From contig JAFYQC010000005.1 of the NCBI GenBank assembly GCA_017547265.1, positions 1-23,103 of the forward strand: a stretch of DNA of 23,103 bases. Direction: 5' to 3'. Below the pieces are notes generated by a model that worked only from the letters and a program-made list of their open reading frames with translations, did no database searches and had not been told where the DNA came from. This stretch comes from Kiritimatiellia bacterium (GTDB lineage: Bacteria; Verrucomicrobiota; Kiritimatiellia; RFP12; UBA1067). Of this stretch, positions 15,110-23,059 are shown one piece after another. The stretch's first letter is position 1. Each line of letters begins with the position of its first letter. The position numbers and the translations under genes are program-made.

Positions 15110-16780
15110 CTACTTCTTATACTTTTCAATCAACCGCGTAATCATCGCCAAATCGGATTCCTTGACCCCTCCGCCGGAGATGGCGAGCTGCGCCAGCGGC
15201 TCGAGAATCGGCAGGTCGTATTTATTGATCGCCCCTCGCCTATAGAGGCTGCGCAGGGCCGTTAAATCAGGATGCTCGTAAATCCGCGACGAGAAGTCGA
15301 ACTCGGACTGCGATATTTCTCCTGGCGGAATCGCGCCGCTGCCGGTCTTCAGCCGACGAAGATAATACTGCATCGCCCCATCGTACCATTTCTCTCCATT
15401 TCCATCCATGTTGGATTGTCTTTCCAAAGCCGAGTGGAACTTCACGACCGCATCGTCGACAATCAGGTCTTCCTGCATGAGCCGGCGATCAATCTGCAGC
15501 CCCGCCAGTGTCCGGCAACGCGACAGCGCCGTGTAAAGCTGTCCATGGTCGAAACAGCCCCGCCCCAGGCGCAGGGAAACGCAATCGAGGCTCAACCCCT
15601 GCGATTTGTGGATTGTTATCGCGTAGGCCAGTCGCAAGGGGAGCTGCTCATAGGACCCGACCACCACCTGTTGCATGACCGGAGACTTTTTCTTCGGATC
15701 TTCCACATATGCGTAGACGCATTTCTCCCATGTGTGCGGAACAATTGTCACAGTCTTCCCATTGTCAAGACGAACACAAACTTCTTCTTCACCCGCACCA
15801 AGGTCAACCACCGTCCCCATGTCTCCATTGACACATTCCAACACGCCCTCGTTCCGCTGATTACAGAGCACCATAACGCGCACGCCAATGGCAAGCTCGA
15901 GCTTTGGTTCGGCGGGAAACTCCGTTTCCGGAAATTTGCCAGAAACCTTCGCGGTGAATGTGCGCGACCTACTCTCCACCGACTTTCGCGCCGCATCGTT
16001 TACGGACTTCGCCTCGCGGTTCGTAGTGCACAGGCAGATTGGCGGCGTGTTGAACGACTTCTCCACAATGCAATGATTGTTCAGCACCTTTGCCGCCGAC
16101 TCAAAATTACCGTGCCTGAGATTCCCAAGCACATTTCTGAACAAGGCATCTCCGCCCTGGCGATGCATCGTGCGCAGAAAGACCGTCCTGAACATAGCCG
16201 CGCTCCAAAGGTCGGTCTGAAACGCAAAAGGGCCGCCCATCCGCTCGTCGATGAACTTCCGCTCCTCGTCGCTTCCCGTCACCGGCGGAAGCTGCATGAA
16301 GTCGCCGACGAGGATCATCTGGCGCCCGCCAAATGGACGCTTCCTGTTCTCGCCGGACGCAATCTCCCGAAGCCGTGCGTCCATAGCGCAGAAGAGGTCG
16401 CTCCGCACCATCGATATCTCGTCGACAATGACCGTCTTCGCCGCGCGTAGAACGCGGCAGCGGTTTCCGTCCGTCAGCGGTTCAAGTGCCAGCGGATCCA
16501 AAAGCCCTGGCTTCAGCATCATCTGGCTGTGGATCGTCGTCCCGCCTGCGTTGAGAGCGGCGATTCCCGTCGGCGCCAGCACAATGCACGCCTCTTCGCA
16601 CCGGCGAATGAACTCGCGCACGAGCGTCGATTTCCCCGTCCCGGCCTCGCCGGTCATAAACACGTTCACGCCCGAGGCCATCAGCTCCAGCGCCGCCTCC
16701 TGCTCGCTGTTTAACGTTATCTTCTCTTCGTCATTGTCGTTCATATGTTGCCAATCTCCATTCCAATTCTTGCCTCGCAT
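15110..16780 (-). CDS. PIF1-type superfamily 1B DNA helicase
   Basis: A 556-residue 5'-3' helicase of the PIF1/RecD2 group, expected to unwind DNA forks, R-loops or G-quadruplexes. Motif I is GEAGTGKS (44-51), Ia is APTGIAALNAGGTTIHS (69-85), motif II is VDEISMV (119-125) and motif III is LVGDFMQLPPV. The C-terminal UvrD_C2-like part ends the core with YAITIHKSQGLSLD and YTALSRCR. A further ~120 C-terminal residues are poorly conserved. The start ATG at 16780 overlaps the preceding AAA gene stop as TGATG (1 nt); ATG 16744 is an alternative. It is the third gene of the nuclease-phosphatase/AAA/helicase operon, which implies a DNA-directed task. Confidence 0.9.
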   Translation of the reverse strand: MRGKNWNGDWQHMNDNDEEKITLNSEQEAALELMASGVNVFMTGEAGTGKSTLVREFIRRCEEACIVLAPTGIAALNAGGTTIHSQMMLKPGLLDPLALEPLTDGNRCRVLRAAKTVIVDEISMVRSDLFCAMDARLREIASGENRKRPFGGRQMILVGDFMQLPPVTGSDEERKFIDERMGGPFAFQTDLWSAAMFRTVFLRTMHRQGGDALFRNVLGNLRHGNFESAAKVLNNHCIVEKSFNTPPICLCTTNREAKSVNDAARKSVESRSRTFTAKVSGKFPETEFPAEPKLELAIGVRVMVLCNQRNEGVLECVNGDMGTVVDLGAGEEEVCVRLDNGKTVTIVPHTWEKCVYAYVEDPKKKSPVMQQVVVGSYEQLPLRLAYAITIHKSQGLSLDCVSLRLGRGCFDHGQLYTALSRCRTLAGLQIDRRLMQEDLIVDDAVVKFHSALERQSNMDGNGEKWYDGAMQYYLRRLKTGSGAIPPGEISQSEFDFSSRIYEHPDLTALRSLYRRGAINKYDLPILEPLAQLAISGGGVKESDLAMITRLIEKYKK

Positions 16781-19038
16781 CAGAATCCGATGCGCCGCGA
16801 GGCCCCCTTCTTGAGCGAGCTTTCCTTTTCAAGTTCTGACAGCCGCATCGCGTTCGTCACTGTGCCGCCAAGGTAGTAGAGCGACTGCCTGACCGTGCGG
16901 AAGTCTCCCGGCGCGAGATTCGTTATCTCCGCAAGGCGCGTTGCCTCAGCTTCGGAAAGCCGCGTCTTGAACATCCTTTCGAAGAACAGCCGTTTGCCAT
17001 CTCCCTCCAGGTAGTCGAACTGTAGTTTGAAGGTAAAGCGGCGCATGATGGCGGCGTCAAGGTTGTCCATGAAGTTGGTTGCGCCAACCATCACTCCCCT
17101 GAAGTTTTCCATCTGGTGCAGAAGCTCGTTTACCTGCGTGACCTCCCAGCTACGCTGCGCGCCGGAGCGGTCCTGCACGATGCCGTCGATCTCGTCGAGA
17201 AAGAGAATCGCATTGTCGGCCTCCGCCTCCTCGAACGCCGTCTTTATGTTTTTCTCCGTCATGCCGACCCAGCAAGAAAGGAGGTCGCTCCCCATCCTCA
17301 CGGACACCTTGGCGTTTAAGGTCTTTCCGAGATGCTTCACAAACTCGGTCTTGCCCGTACCTGGCGGCCCCCAAAGGAGAAGGTTCATGCGCGGGCGGTC
17401 GGGATCGTTGCCATCATCCTTGCCGCTTCGAAACCTGCGTACCGCATCTACGATCCTGTCAAGCGCGATGTCGCCCTTGATGTTGAGCCCTTCTAGGGAA
17501 TAGTCCTTTGCAGGCATAAGGGTATCGACCTTCGCCTTTGCCTCCATCAATTCGCAATGAGGCTTCATCAGCGAGTCGATAAGCCATGCGACTCTGTCCT
17601 TGCGCGGGCGCATTCGCTTTACGTTCTCAAGCACCATCGCAATCCCGCCCGCGCTTGTCTGGTACTTCTGCGCAAGCTGTTCGGACAGCGATTCAGGGAC
17701 AAGACGCTCAAGCCGGTGCTTTTTTACGCTGTTCCTCCAGATGGCTGAACGTTGGCGCGTGCCTAGCTTGTCGAAGCGTATCGAGTAGTCGAATCGCCGC
17801 CGAACGGAATCATCCAGGGCCCTCGCCGGTGCGTTCGATATCCAGATAGTTGGCAGTTTCGTCTCGTCGAGAATCGAATTGATGACCCCCTTCTCCGATC
17901 CGGACGATCCAATGCCGCCGAACATCGACGCAAAGAAGTCCATGTTCGTGCGCAGGAGCTGGTCCGCCTCGTCAACGACAACCATGCTCCGCTCGCGCGG
18001 CACCTGTTCGTTGCAGATGCGGATCCCCGCCATCCGGCTCTGCGGCAAATTGCGTTCGCCGTCCCGGTCGCCCTGCCGAATCTCGTAGAGGTCAAGCCCG
18101 AGTTCCTTTGCCAACGTCTTGGCAAAGCTGGTCTTGCCAGTCCCCGGCTCGCCATAGAACAGAATGTTGACTCCTCGCGCACCGGATTTCGCCGAGGCTA
18201 TCATCTGGCGCAGGATGCCGCCATGCTCGTCGGCCAGTTTCCCGTAATACTCCCACGGCAGGGCGTCGTCCGATGACAGTTTCTTGTAGAACTCCCCCTC
18301 CAGCATATCGCCGTCGCCTGCCTCGATGTAGGAGCGAAACGACCCACGCGGGATGTCTCCGTCGGAGTCAAGAACGCCGAACTTGCGCAATCTGCCACTT
18401 GCTGACATCGCCTTGCCGACCACGCTTACCGGGCGGTCTATCGCCATTGCGTAAAACATCTCGAGATCGTGCCGCCCGTTCCTCACGCCGCCAATAGGGA
18501 AGTCGTCGAAACATGTCTTTGTCCGCACAATGGAATAGATTAGGACATCTCGCTCGACGTCGTCCAGCCTCAACACACGACATATCTCGTCGACGCGCAT
18601 TTCTATCAAATCCTTATGGCGACGAACCCGGGTTTTACGGCGCTCCATGCGACCGCATAGCTCTTCCAGCATCTCGCGGCAGCGCTTTCTCATCGTTCTG
18701 ACATTCCAGACATCGCAGAGCGTAATATCCACATCACGCCTGACCACAATGTCGGTTATCGGGTTTCCTGGCTTCTTCCCATCGTGGCAGACCGAGATGG
18801 ACTCGATTTTCGCCAGTTCATCCAGAGTAAAGTAGTCTTTTAGAAACTGTGCTATTTCCGTCCTGCTGCTGTTCATGCCATTTGCAAAGATGTCGAAGAA
18901 GTCGCAGTCCGATATGTCTTCGTCCCAGTTCCGCATGAAGTTGCGAAACGAACGCAGCTCCTGCCTGAAGAGCCACCCGTCGCTGATGTTGTTCTTGAAA
19001 TGCTGCATGGCACAATCTCCTTTCTTCCTGTTGCTCAT
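16780..19038 (-). CDS. Double AAA+ ATPase
   Basis: A 752-residue protein with an N-terminal helical part (1-~200), a winged-helix-like segment (~190-260) and two AAA+ modules. Module 1 has Walker A GEPGTGKT (296-303), Walker B VVVDEAD (353-359) and RRRF (413-416). Module 2 has Walker A GPPGTGKT (557-564), Walker B ILFLDEID (611-618) and MRRF (665-668). Module 2 resembles classical Cdc48/FtsH/katanin-type AAA domains, so a hexameric remodelling motor is likely. ATG 19038 overlaps the upstream stop codon as ATGA; ATG 19008, with GGAG 8 nt before it, is a serious alternative start. Second gene of the sigma-54-linked operon. The substrate is unknown; partner-complex disassembly or loading is inference. 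Confidence 0.88.
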   Translation of the reverse strand: MSNRKKGDCAMQHFKNNISDGWLFRQELRSFRNFMRNWDEDISDCDFFDIFANGMNSSRTEIAQFLKDYFTLDELAKIESISVCHDGKKPGNPITDIVVRRDVDITLCDVWNVRTMRKRCREMLEELCGRMERRKTRVRRHKDLIEMRVDEICRVLRLDDVERDVLIYSIVRTKTCFDDFPIGGVRNGRHDLEMFYAMAIDRPVSVVGKAMSASGRLRKFGVLDSDGDIPRGSFRSYIEAGDGDMLEGEFYKKLSSDDALPWEYYGKLADEHGGILRQMIASAKSGARGVNILFYGEPGTGKTSFAKTLAKELGLDLYEIRQGDRDGERNLPQSRMAGIRICNEQVPRERSMVVVDEADQLLRTNMDFFASMFGGIGSSGSEKGVINSILDETKLPTIWISNAPARALDDSVRRRFDYSIRFDKLGTRQRSAIWRNSVKKHRLERLVPESLSEQLAQKYQTSAGGIAMVLENVKRMRPRKDRVAWLIDSLMKPHCELMEAKAKVDTLMPAKDYSLEGLNIKGDIALDRIVDAVRRFRSGKDDGNDPDRPRMNLLLWGPPGTGKTEFVKHLGKTLNAKVSVRMGSDLLSCWVGMTEKNIKTAFEEAEADNAILFLDEIDGIVQDRSGAQRSWEVTQVNELLHQMENFRGVMVGATNFMDNLDAAIMRRFTFKLQFDYLEGDGKRLFFERMFKTRLSEAEATRLAEITNLAPGDFRTVRQSLYYLGGTVTNAMRLSELEKESSLKKGASRRIGF

Positions 19039-20630
19039 TGGACCTCCCAGGGCAGCAGATCCATTCCCTCCAGCTCTTTGTGCCAACGAAGGAGACCATA
19101 TTCGGCATGACCGTCTGGATGACGAACAACGACTGCGGCGGCGAGATAGTCCGGCCATGTCTCCTCGGTGAACGACGACACGACGCCGCGCCCGGCGAGG
19201 AACGCCGCGACGTTGATGTCGTGTGTAACGGCAACAAGAAGGTTGTCGTCGCCATGCATTCTCTCAAGCAACTGCTCCATCTCGTCCGATGCCTGGAACA
19301 GCGGCCTGTAGCCACGCTGACTCCCACAGCGGAAATATTCATTGATGCAATCATGATACTTCCCGGCGCCGATGAGCGCCCAGCGTTCGTCAACCGATCC
19401 GAAGAACGGTGACTCGCCGCCAAGGGCTTCGGAAAGGCGAACCTTCTTCTCTGCGAAACGCTGCGCCTTGGGCTCATCCAGCCCGATTGCCATCGCGCAG
19501 GCTGTCTGAATAGTTCGAAAGGTGCCGCTCGCATAAAACGCCACAGACTGGGGGCAGACGGTATGCGCCAGCATTCCCCCAAACTGCCGCGCCGTGGTCC
19601 AGCCGTGCTCCGTGAGCGGCAAGTTTGCGCCAAAGGTCTTGTCCTTCGGATCAAGCGGCGGCCGCTCCGCATGGCGAACGAGCAACGTCACCTTGCAACC
19701 ATTGTCGAGCGCATCCTTAAGATCGGACAGCTCCATCTCCCCGCGGACATGCCCAAGCATGTCGTCGAAGACGATGCCATCGAAGTCAAACTGGTAGAGA
19801 CCTTCGTCGGCAAGCGCCGTGAATATACTGGCGCGGCATCCCTTGAAACGCGCGTCCAGGGCGGCAGTCCGCTCGTCAATGCACTTCCCATTCGTCACAG
19901 GAACCTCCATGACGAGAAAACGCATGTTCTTCAGCTTAAGAAGCTCAGCCCAACGGCGAAGCGACGCCTTGAATGCATCACGCGCCTCAATCTGGGCGGC
20001 ATCGTCCCTGTCGAAGAAAAGCTGGTAGACGAGCACGGGGTTCCGAACGCCGCACTCCACGGCGTTGTAGCACGCAGATGCCGTGCGGTGGAGGAACTGG
20101 TAGCCGATCTCGCCGCACTCCTTGAAGAGCTCTCCGGAAGAATGCAGACCGGTGCAATTCGAGCGGCCAATCATTGCGAGCCATGCCTTGGCGATGCGAC
20201 GACGTCTGGCGATGTCGCGCCCCGACGGCTTCTTTAGCAGCCACTCGCCCAGCGTTTCACACGAACCCCAGGCGTATTCCGTATATTTGCCTTCAATGGC
20301 AATCTGGCACTTGCCGTCGCGAATCATCAAGTCGGTCATCGAAGGGCTCCCGACGACCTTGCCGCCCAGCACAGGCTCGATCGGGCACTCGAACACCTTG
20401 TCGGCATTCGCAAGATCAAGGTCTGGCAAGCGCCGCCCAATGACCTTCCCGATTTCCGCAAGGTTTTCTGGTCTCCAAAAATCCGCCAGCGGAATCGAAC
20501 TCGTCCGATAGGTATTTACATTGGTCTCGGCGAGCGCACACATCGCCTCGCGATAACCGTCCGTTTTCTGACCGCAGGAATAACTACCCGCCCTTCCATT
20601 TCTTTTTTCGTTCCTTCTGTTTTTCTTCAT
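19035..20630 (-). CDS. Fusion of a PD-(D/E)XK nuclease-like domain with a histidine phosphatase
   Basis: A 531-residue two-domain protein. Residues ~15-250 match the stand-alone protein at 21945-22808 along their whole length and carry a restriction-nuclease-like core: D100 in SMTDLMI and E113-x-K115 in IAIEGKYTEY. Residues ~312-515 form a phosphoglycerate-mutase-like histidine phosphatase with VRHAE (R319, H320), a middle Arg (R372 in GTFRTIQTA) and the second catalytic His (H470 in AVTHD). All catalytic positions look intact in both halves. The ATG at 20630 sits only 3-4 nt after the expected start of a sigma-54 transcript, so translation may be nearly leaderless; Met30 is an alternative, but similarity to the paralogue begins before it. 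First gene of the operon with the AAA+ ATPase and helicase. I know no characterised protein with this fusion. Confidence 0.8.
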   Translation of the reverse strand: MKKNRRNEKRNGRAGSYSCGQKTDGYREAMCALAETNVNTYRTSSIPLADFWRPENLAEIGKVIGRRLPDLDLANADKVFECPIEPVLGGKVVGSPSMTDLMIRDGKCQIAIEGKYTEYAWGSCETLGEWLLKKPSGRDIARRRRIAKAWLAMIGRSNCTGLHSSGELFKECGEIGYQFLHRTASACYNAVECGVRNPVLVYQLFFDRDDAAQIEARDAFKASLRRWAELLKLKNMRFLVMEVPVTNGKCIDERTAALDARFKGCRASIFTALADEGLYQFDFDGIVFDDMLGHVRGEMELSDLKDALDNGCKVTLLVRHAERPPLDPKDKTFGANLPLTEHGWTTARQFGGMLAHTVCPQSVAFYASGTFRTIQTACAMAIGLDEPKAQRFAEKKVRLSEALGGESPFFGSVDERWALIGAGKYHDCINEYFRCGSQRGYRPLFQASDEMEQLLERMHGDDNLLVAVTHDINVAAFLAGRGVVSSFTEETWPDYLAAAVVVRHPDGHAEYGLLRWHKELEGMDLLPWEVQ

Positions 20631-20643
20631 ACACCATCACATT

Positions 20644-20660
20644 AGCAACATCCGTGCCAA
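20644..20660 (-). promoter_or_regulatory. Consensus sigma-54 (-24/-12) promoter
   Basis: The minus strand reads TTGGCACGGATGTTGCT, which fits TGGCACG-N4-TTGCW without mismatch: GG and GC are separated by exactly 10 nt. The predicted start of transcription is about 20633, just in front of the ATG at 20630. It is the only full match I found in the window, and a sigma-54 activator gene lies at the other end of the operon. Confidence 0.85.
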
Positions 20661-20703
20661 TGCAAATCGCGCCCCGAAGCGCAAGGTTTCAGGGCGTAAC
20701 AGC

Positions 20704-20734
20704 GATCAGAATTTTATCAGACGGTCAGATTTTG
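20704..20734 (-). promoter_or_regulatory. Candidate upstream activator site (TCAGA repeats)
   Basis: TCAGA occurs three times, at 20706, 20717 and 20725. Two of the copies sit in similar contexts, GATCAGAATTTT and GGTCAGATTTTG, about two helical turns apart. The cluster lies roughly 73-100 nt upstream of the predicted sigma-54 start, a usual distance for enhancer-binding sites. Binding is inferred, not shown. Confidence 0.4.
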
Positions 20735-20773
20735 AACCCGACTAAAACCAGAGTCTTTATTTGCGCAGAAGCG

Positions 20774-20791
20774 GACACCGCAAGCGGTGTC
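20774..20791. repeat. REP-like palindrome copy 2, beside the RAYT gene
   Basis: GACACCGC-AA-GCGGTGTC, an 8-bp perfect inverted repeat ending 1 nt behind the transposase stop codon. Sixteen bases are identical to the copy at 13479-13494. RAYT enzymes are known to act on REP palindromes near their genes. Confidence 0.65.
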
Positions 20792-20792
20792 G

Positions 20793-21791
20793 TCAAGAGA
20801 CAACCTTAGGCCCGTCCGGCAGCCAATACACCGCCTTGCCCTGTCCAGATGACAACGCTTGCGCTGTCAATCCCACCGCCATCCTCGCCGCCGCTTCGTT
20901 TACCTCCAGGCATGCAGCCCGCGAGAATTCGACTTCGCTATTACCCCGCGCGATAATTGCCGCGCGGCGACCGCGAATTGCCTCAAGCCACAGGCTGCCG
21001 ACCTTATAGTCATGCGGCATCGCAGATGGCAATATCTGGACGATCCGACCCGCAGGCTCGGCGAGTAGCATGTCGCGCACTGCCTTCTCGCCCGGGCTGA
21101 TCCAGCCACCGACAAAGACATGATCCCCCACACGGCGGCGAATCCGCGCAACGGCTTCCCTGACCTGCTGCAAAGAAAGCCTGCGGCTGATGCGAAGCGC
21201 AATAAACGGCGTATCGCAATCAAGCAACTCAACGGCCCCAATGCCACGCCAGAATTCTTCGGTAGAAAGCCGCCAAGCGGAAAGCGGTTCACGAATTGCC
21301 AGAAACTCAGGCTGGTTGTAGCGAAGTTCAAACTTCAGCGGATTGTAGTCGATATAGCGATTGACGGCGGCAAGCATCTCTGCCGATTGGCAAATCCAAT
21401 CGTGATAACCCTGTTGCCACAGCGAGCCCGATTCGCCAGTCAGTTCGTGAAAGTCTTTCGCGCAGAGGCTCTTGAACGCCCCAATCGCCCGCCCAAGCGC
21501 CACCAGCGGCTCTGGAAGCCCCGCGTGAAGATGCAATTGCAGGTGAACATGATCTGGCATCACGACAGAGTTGAAGAGCCGGATGCCCGGCATCAACCCC
21601 ATCTCGACAATCCGCCGCTCAACGGCAAGCCCAAGTTGGGTCTTTTGCAACTTGGCATCGACAATCTTTCCGAATAGCCGCCGCCGAGGATTTGTGACGA
21701 TTGTGATGAAAAGCGCCGCACCCCGCGAATAGTCATACCCGCGAAACCGCCGAAAGTGGCGAATCTCAGGCTTGGCGCCAAGCTTCATCAT
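20793..21791 (-). CDS. REP-associated tyrosine transposase (Y1/HUH) with extra C-terminal domain
   Basis: A 332-residue protein. The first ~160 residues are a Y1 transposase of the IS200/REP-associated (RAYT) group: HUH motif in MPDHVHLQLHL (H81, H83) and catalytic Tyr candidate Y129 in SLWQQGYHDWI, followed by VNRYIDYNP. Such enzymes nick single-stranded DNA at REP hairpins. A ~170-residue C-terminal extension follows; its FVGGWISPGEKAVRDMLLA and IVQILPS segments loosely resemble a DprA/SLOG-like Rossmann fold, a low-confidence suggestion. Two adjacent ATGs (21791, 21788) are possible starts. A REP-like palindrome lies immediately behind the gene. It separates the two nuclease paralogues. 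Confidence 0.85.
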   Translation of the reverse strand: MMKLGAKPEIRHFRRFRGYDYSRGAALFITIVTNPRRRLFGKIVDAKLQKTQLGLAVERRIVEMGLMPGIRLFNSVVMPDHVHLQLHLHAGLPEPLVALGRAIGAFKSLCAKDFHELTGESGSLWQQGYHDWICQSAEMLAAVNRYIDYNPLKFELRYNQPEFLAIREPLSAWRLSTEEFWRGIGAVELLDCDTPFIALRISRRLSLQQVREAVARIRRRVGDHVFVGGWISPGEKAVRDMLLAEPAGRIVQILPSAMPHDYKVGSLWLEAIRGRRAAIIARGNSEVEFSRAACLEVNEAAARMAVGLTAQALSSGQGKAVYWLPDGPKVVS

Positions 21792-21891
21792 CGGCCTACA
21801 CCTTCATGTCCCGCCCCCACACTCTAGTTGCCGCAGCCACACGCATTCACCACAAAGATTCATGGCAAGCCCTGTAATCACCTTTTTCTCC

Positions 21892-21918
21892 CACGGAGAA
21901 CGCAGAGGCCGCAGAGAA
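21892..21918 (+). repeat. Three tandem 9-nt units left of the AT-rich nuclease gene
   Basis: CACGGAGAA, CGCAGAGGC and CGCAGAGAA follow each other without gaps. Related units occur in the opposite orientation at 22869-22886 on the other side of the nuclease gene. The rest of the gap 21792-21944 shows nothing recognisable. Confidence 0.5.
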
Positions 21919-21944
21919 ATTAAACAACATATGGCATCCCATTG

Positions 21945-22808
21945 TCACCCATTTTCATTTAACGTCAATATGGTTATCGGGACTGGGAATCCGTAAACAT
22001 CTTCCGTCTGCATAAGGACAAAAATGTCGTTAAGTGAAGAGCGGTCCTTATCTGTCACCCTATTTAGAATCTTTGCAAGTTTTTGACTCTGATTTATCTT
22101 CGTCTCAACTAACGCAATATAAAAACGAACCTTCTTCAACCTCTTGAACAAATTTCCGTAATGATCCGCAAGCCCTTTAGCAAAACTTTCCATCTCCTCT
22201 TTGCTAACACAACCATCTGAATCATAAAACAACTGATATATGACAATGGCCTCGCTTTTTCCCTGTTGTTTTGCCACAGCGCAGGCAGAAGCTATCCTGT
22301 GTAAAAGTTGATAAGGAATTTTGTCGTACCGTCCTAGATTTTCAGTTTCCAAAACCTCGTTATCGCTATCCACAAAAGCATTTATATACTTTATCCATCC
22401 TTTAAGAACGTTATTGCGATTTATTTTATCCTTCCCTTCTTTCTTCCATTCTGAAATAGATTCGTATTTCTCTTTACATTCCGTCCATTTAGCTTCTATG
22501 GCAATAGCATGAGACTTAGAAATGATCATCAAGTCCGTCATAGAAGACTTGCCCTTGCCTTTGTTGACTGGCACAGGATACTCAAACATAAGTTTTTCCA
22601 CATCGGATGGAGTGATCCCACACTTTTTGAGCAACGTATCTGCCCAAGAATTCAACTTTCTTCCCCTGGGTTTCCAAAATTGGACTAACGGCAAAGAGGA
22701 TGTCCTTTCGCTATTAATAGAATCATGTGCTGCAAAGATACTTGCCGCCAGATCCCATGACCCAGTATCTTTTGGATTTCCATAATGGAATCTCAATTGA
22801 TCACCCAT
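21945..22808 (-). CDS. Stand-alone PD-(D/E)XK nuclease-like protein, paralogue of the fusion protein
   Basis: A 287-residue protein, uncharacterised but clearly homologous to the N-terminal half of the fusion at 19035-20630: both share RTSS(L/I)PL..FW.P, SMTDLMI, IAIE.K.TE, (P/G)YQ(L/F)LHR.ASAC and YQLF(Y/F)D. The nuclease-like core residues are D92 and E105-x-K107, in the same 13-residue spacing as in the paralogue. The gene is visibly more AT-rich than its neighbours, with many AAA, ATT and TTT codons, suggesting separate acquisition. The start at 22808 follows AGGAGAAGGAG and is preferred to ATG 22832, which lacks a ribosome site. It has its own extended -10 promoter and a ~90-nt leader. 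No phosphatase domain is present. A restriction-like or defence role is inference. Confidence 0.7.
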   Translation of the reverse strand: MGDQLRFHYGNPKDTGSWDLAASIFAAHDSINSERTSSLPLVQFWKPRGRKLNSWADTLLKKCGITPSDVEKLMFEYPVPVNKGKGKSSMTDLMIISKSHAIAIEAKWTECKEKYESISEWKKEGKDKINRNNVLKGWIKYINAFVDSDNEVLETENLGRYDKIPYQLLHRIASACAVAKQQGKSEAIVIYQLFYDSDGCVSKEEMESFAKGLADHYGNLFKRLKKVRFYIALVETKINQSQKLAKILNRVTDKDRSSLNDIFVLMQTEDVYGFPVPITILTLNENG

Positions 22809-22868
22809 CTCCTTCTCCTCTCTTTTATACATGTTAACCGTTTAGTTCAAGCATTCGGTTTGCTACAC

Positions 22869-22886
22869 GCCTCCGCGTACTCTGCG
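22869..22886 (-). repeat. Two 9-nt units in the leader of the AT-rich nuclease gene
   Basis: On the minus strand CGCAGAGTA is followed by CGCGGAGGC. The 18-mer matches 14 of 18 bases of the units at 21892-21909, in inverted orientation, so the two sites bracket the nuclease gene. Confidence 0.45.
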
Positions 22887-22906
22887 GGAGGAAGCAAAAT
22901 ATGTAC

Positions 22907-22915
22907 ATTATATCA
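22907..22915 (-). promoter_or_regulatory. Extended -10 promoter of the AT-rich nuclease gene
   Basis: TGATATAAT on the minus strand, predicting transcription from about 22900 and a ~90-nt leader that contains the 9-nt-period repeat. Confidence 0.6.
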
Positions 22916-22980
22916 AAATCTCAGCATCACTAGTGCGAAACCCAACAATCCTATACGCTGCCCGCAGTTTGTCATAATAA

Positions 22981-23044
22981 TGTGTACCCAGTTCAATCGG
23001 AGAAGGATTTTTCGGACAGCCCGTTCGTCAAATACTGTGTACCC
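22981..23044 (+). repeat. Direct repeat TGTGTACCC upstream of the transposase-like gene
   Basis: TGTGTACCC occurs at 22981-22989 and again at 23036-23044, 55 nt apart, in front of the plus-strand partial gene. Short repeats beginning TGTG fit an insertion-sequence end or transposase-binding sites, but the other end of the element is outside the window. Confidence 0.4.
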
Positions 23045-23047
23045 GAC

Positions 23048-23053
23048 TATAAT
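23048..23053 (+). promoter_or_regulatory. -10 box of the partial transposase-like gene
   Basis: TATAAT on the plus strand, 6 nt before ATG 23060. This is the same spacing as at the other leaderless starts in the window. Confidence 0.5.
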
Positions 23054-23059
23054 ATGGGA

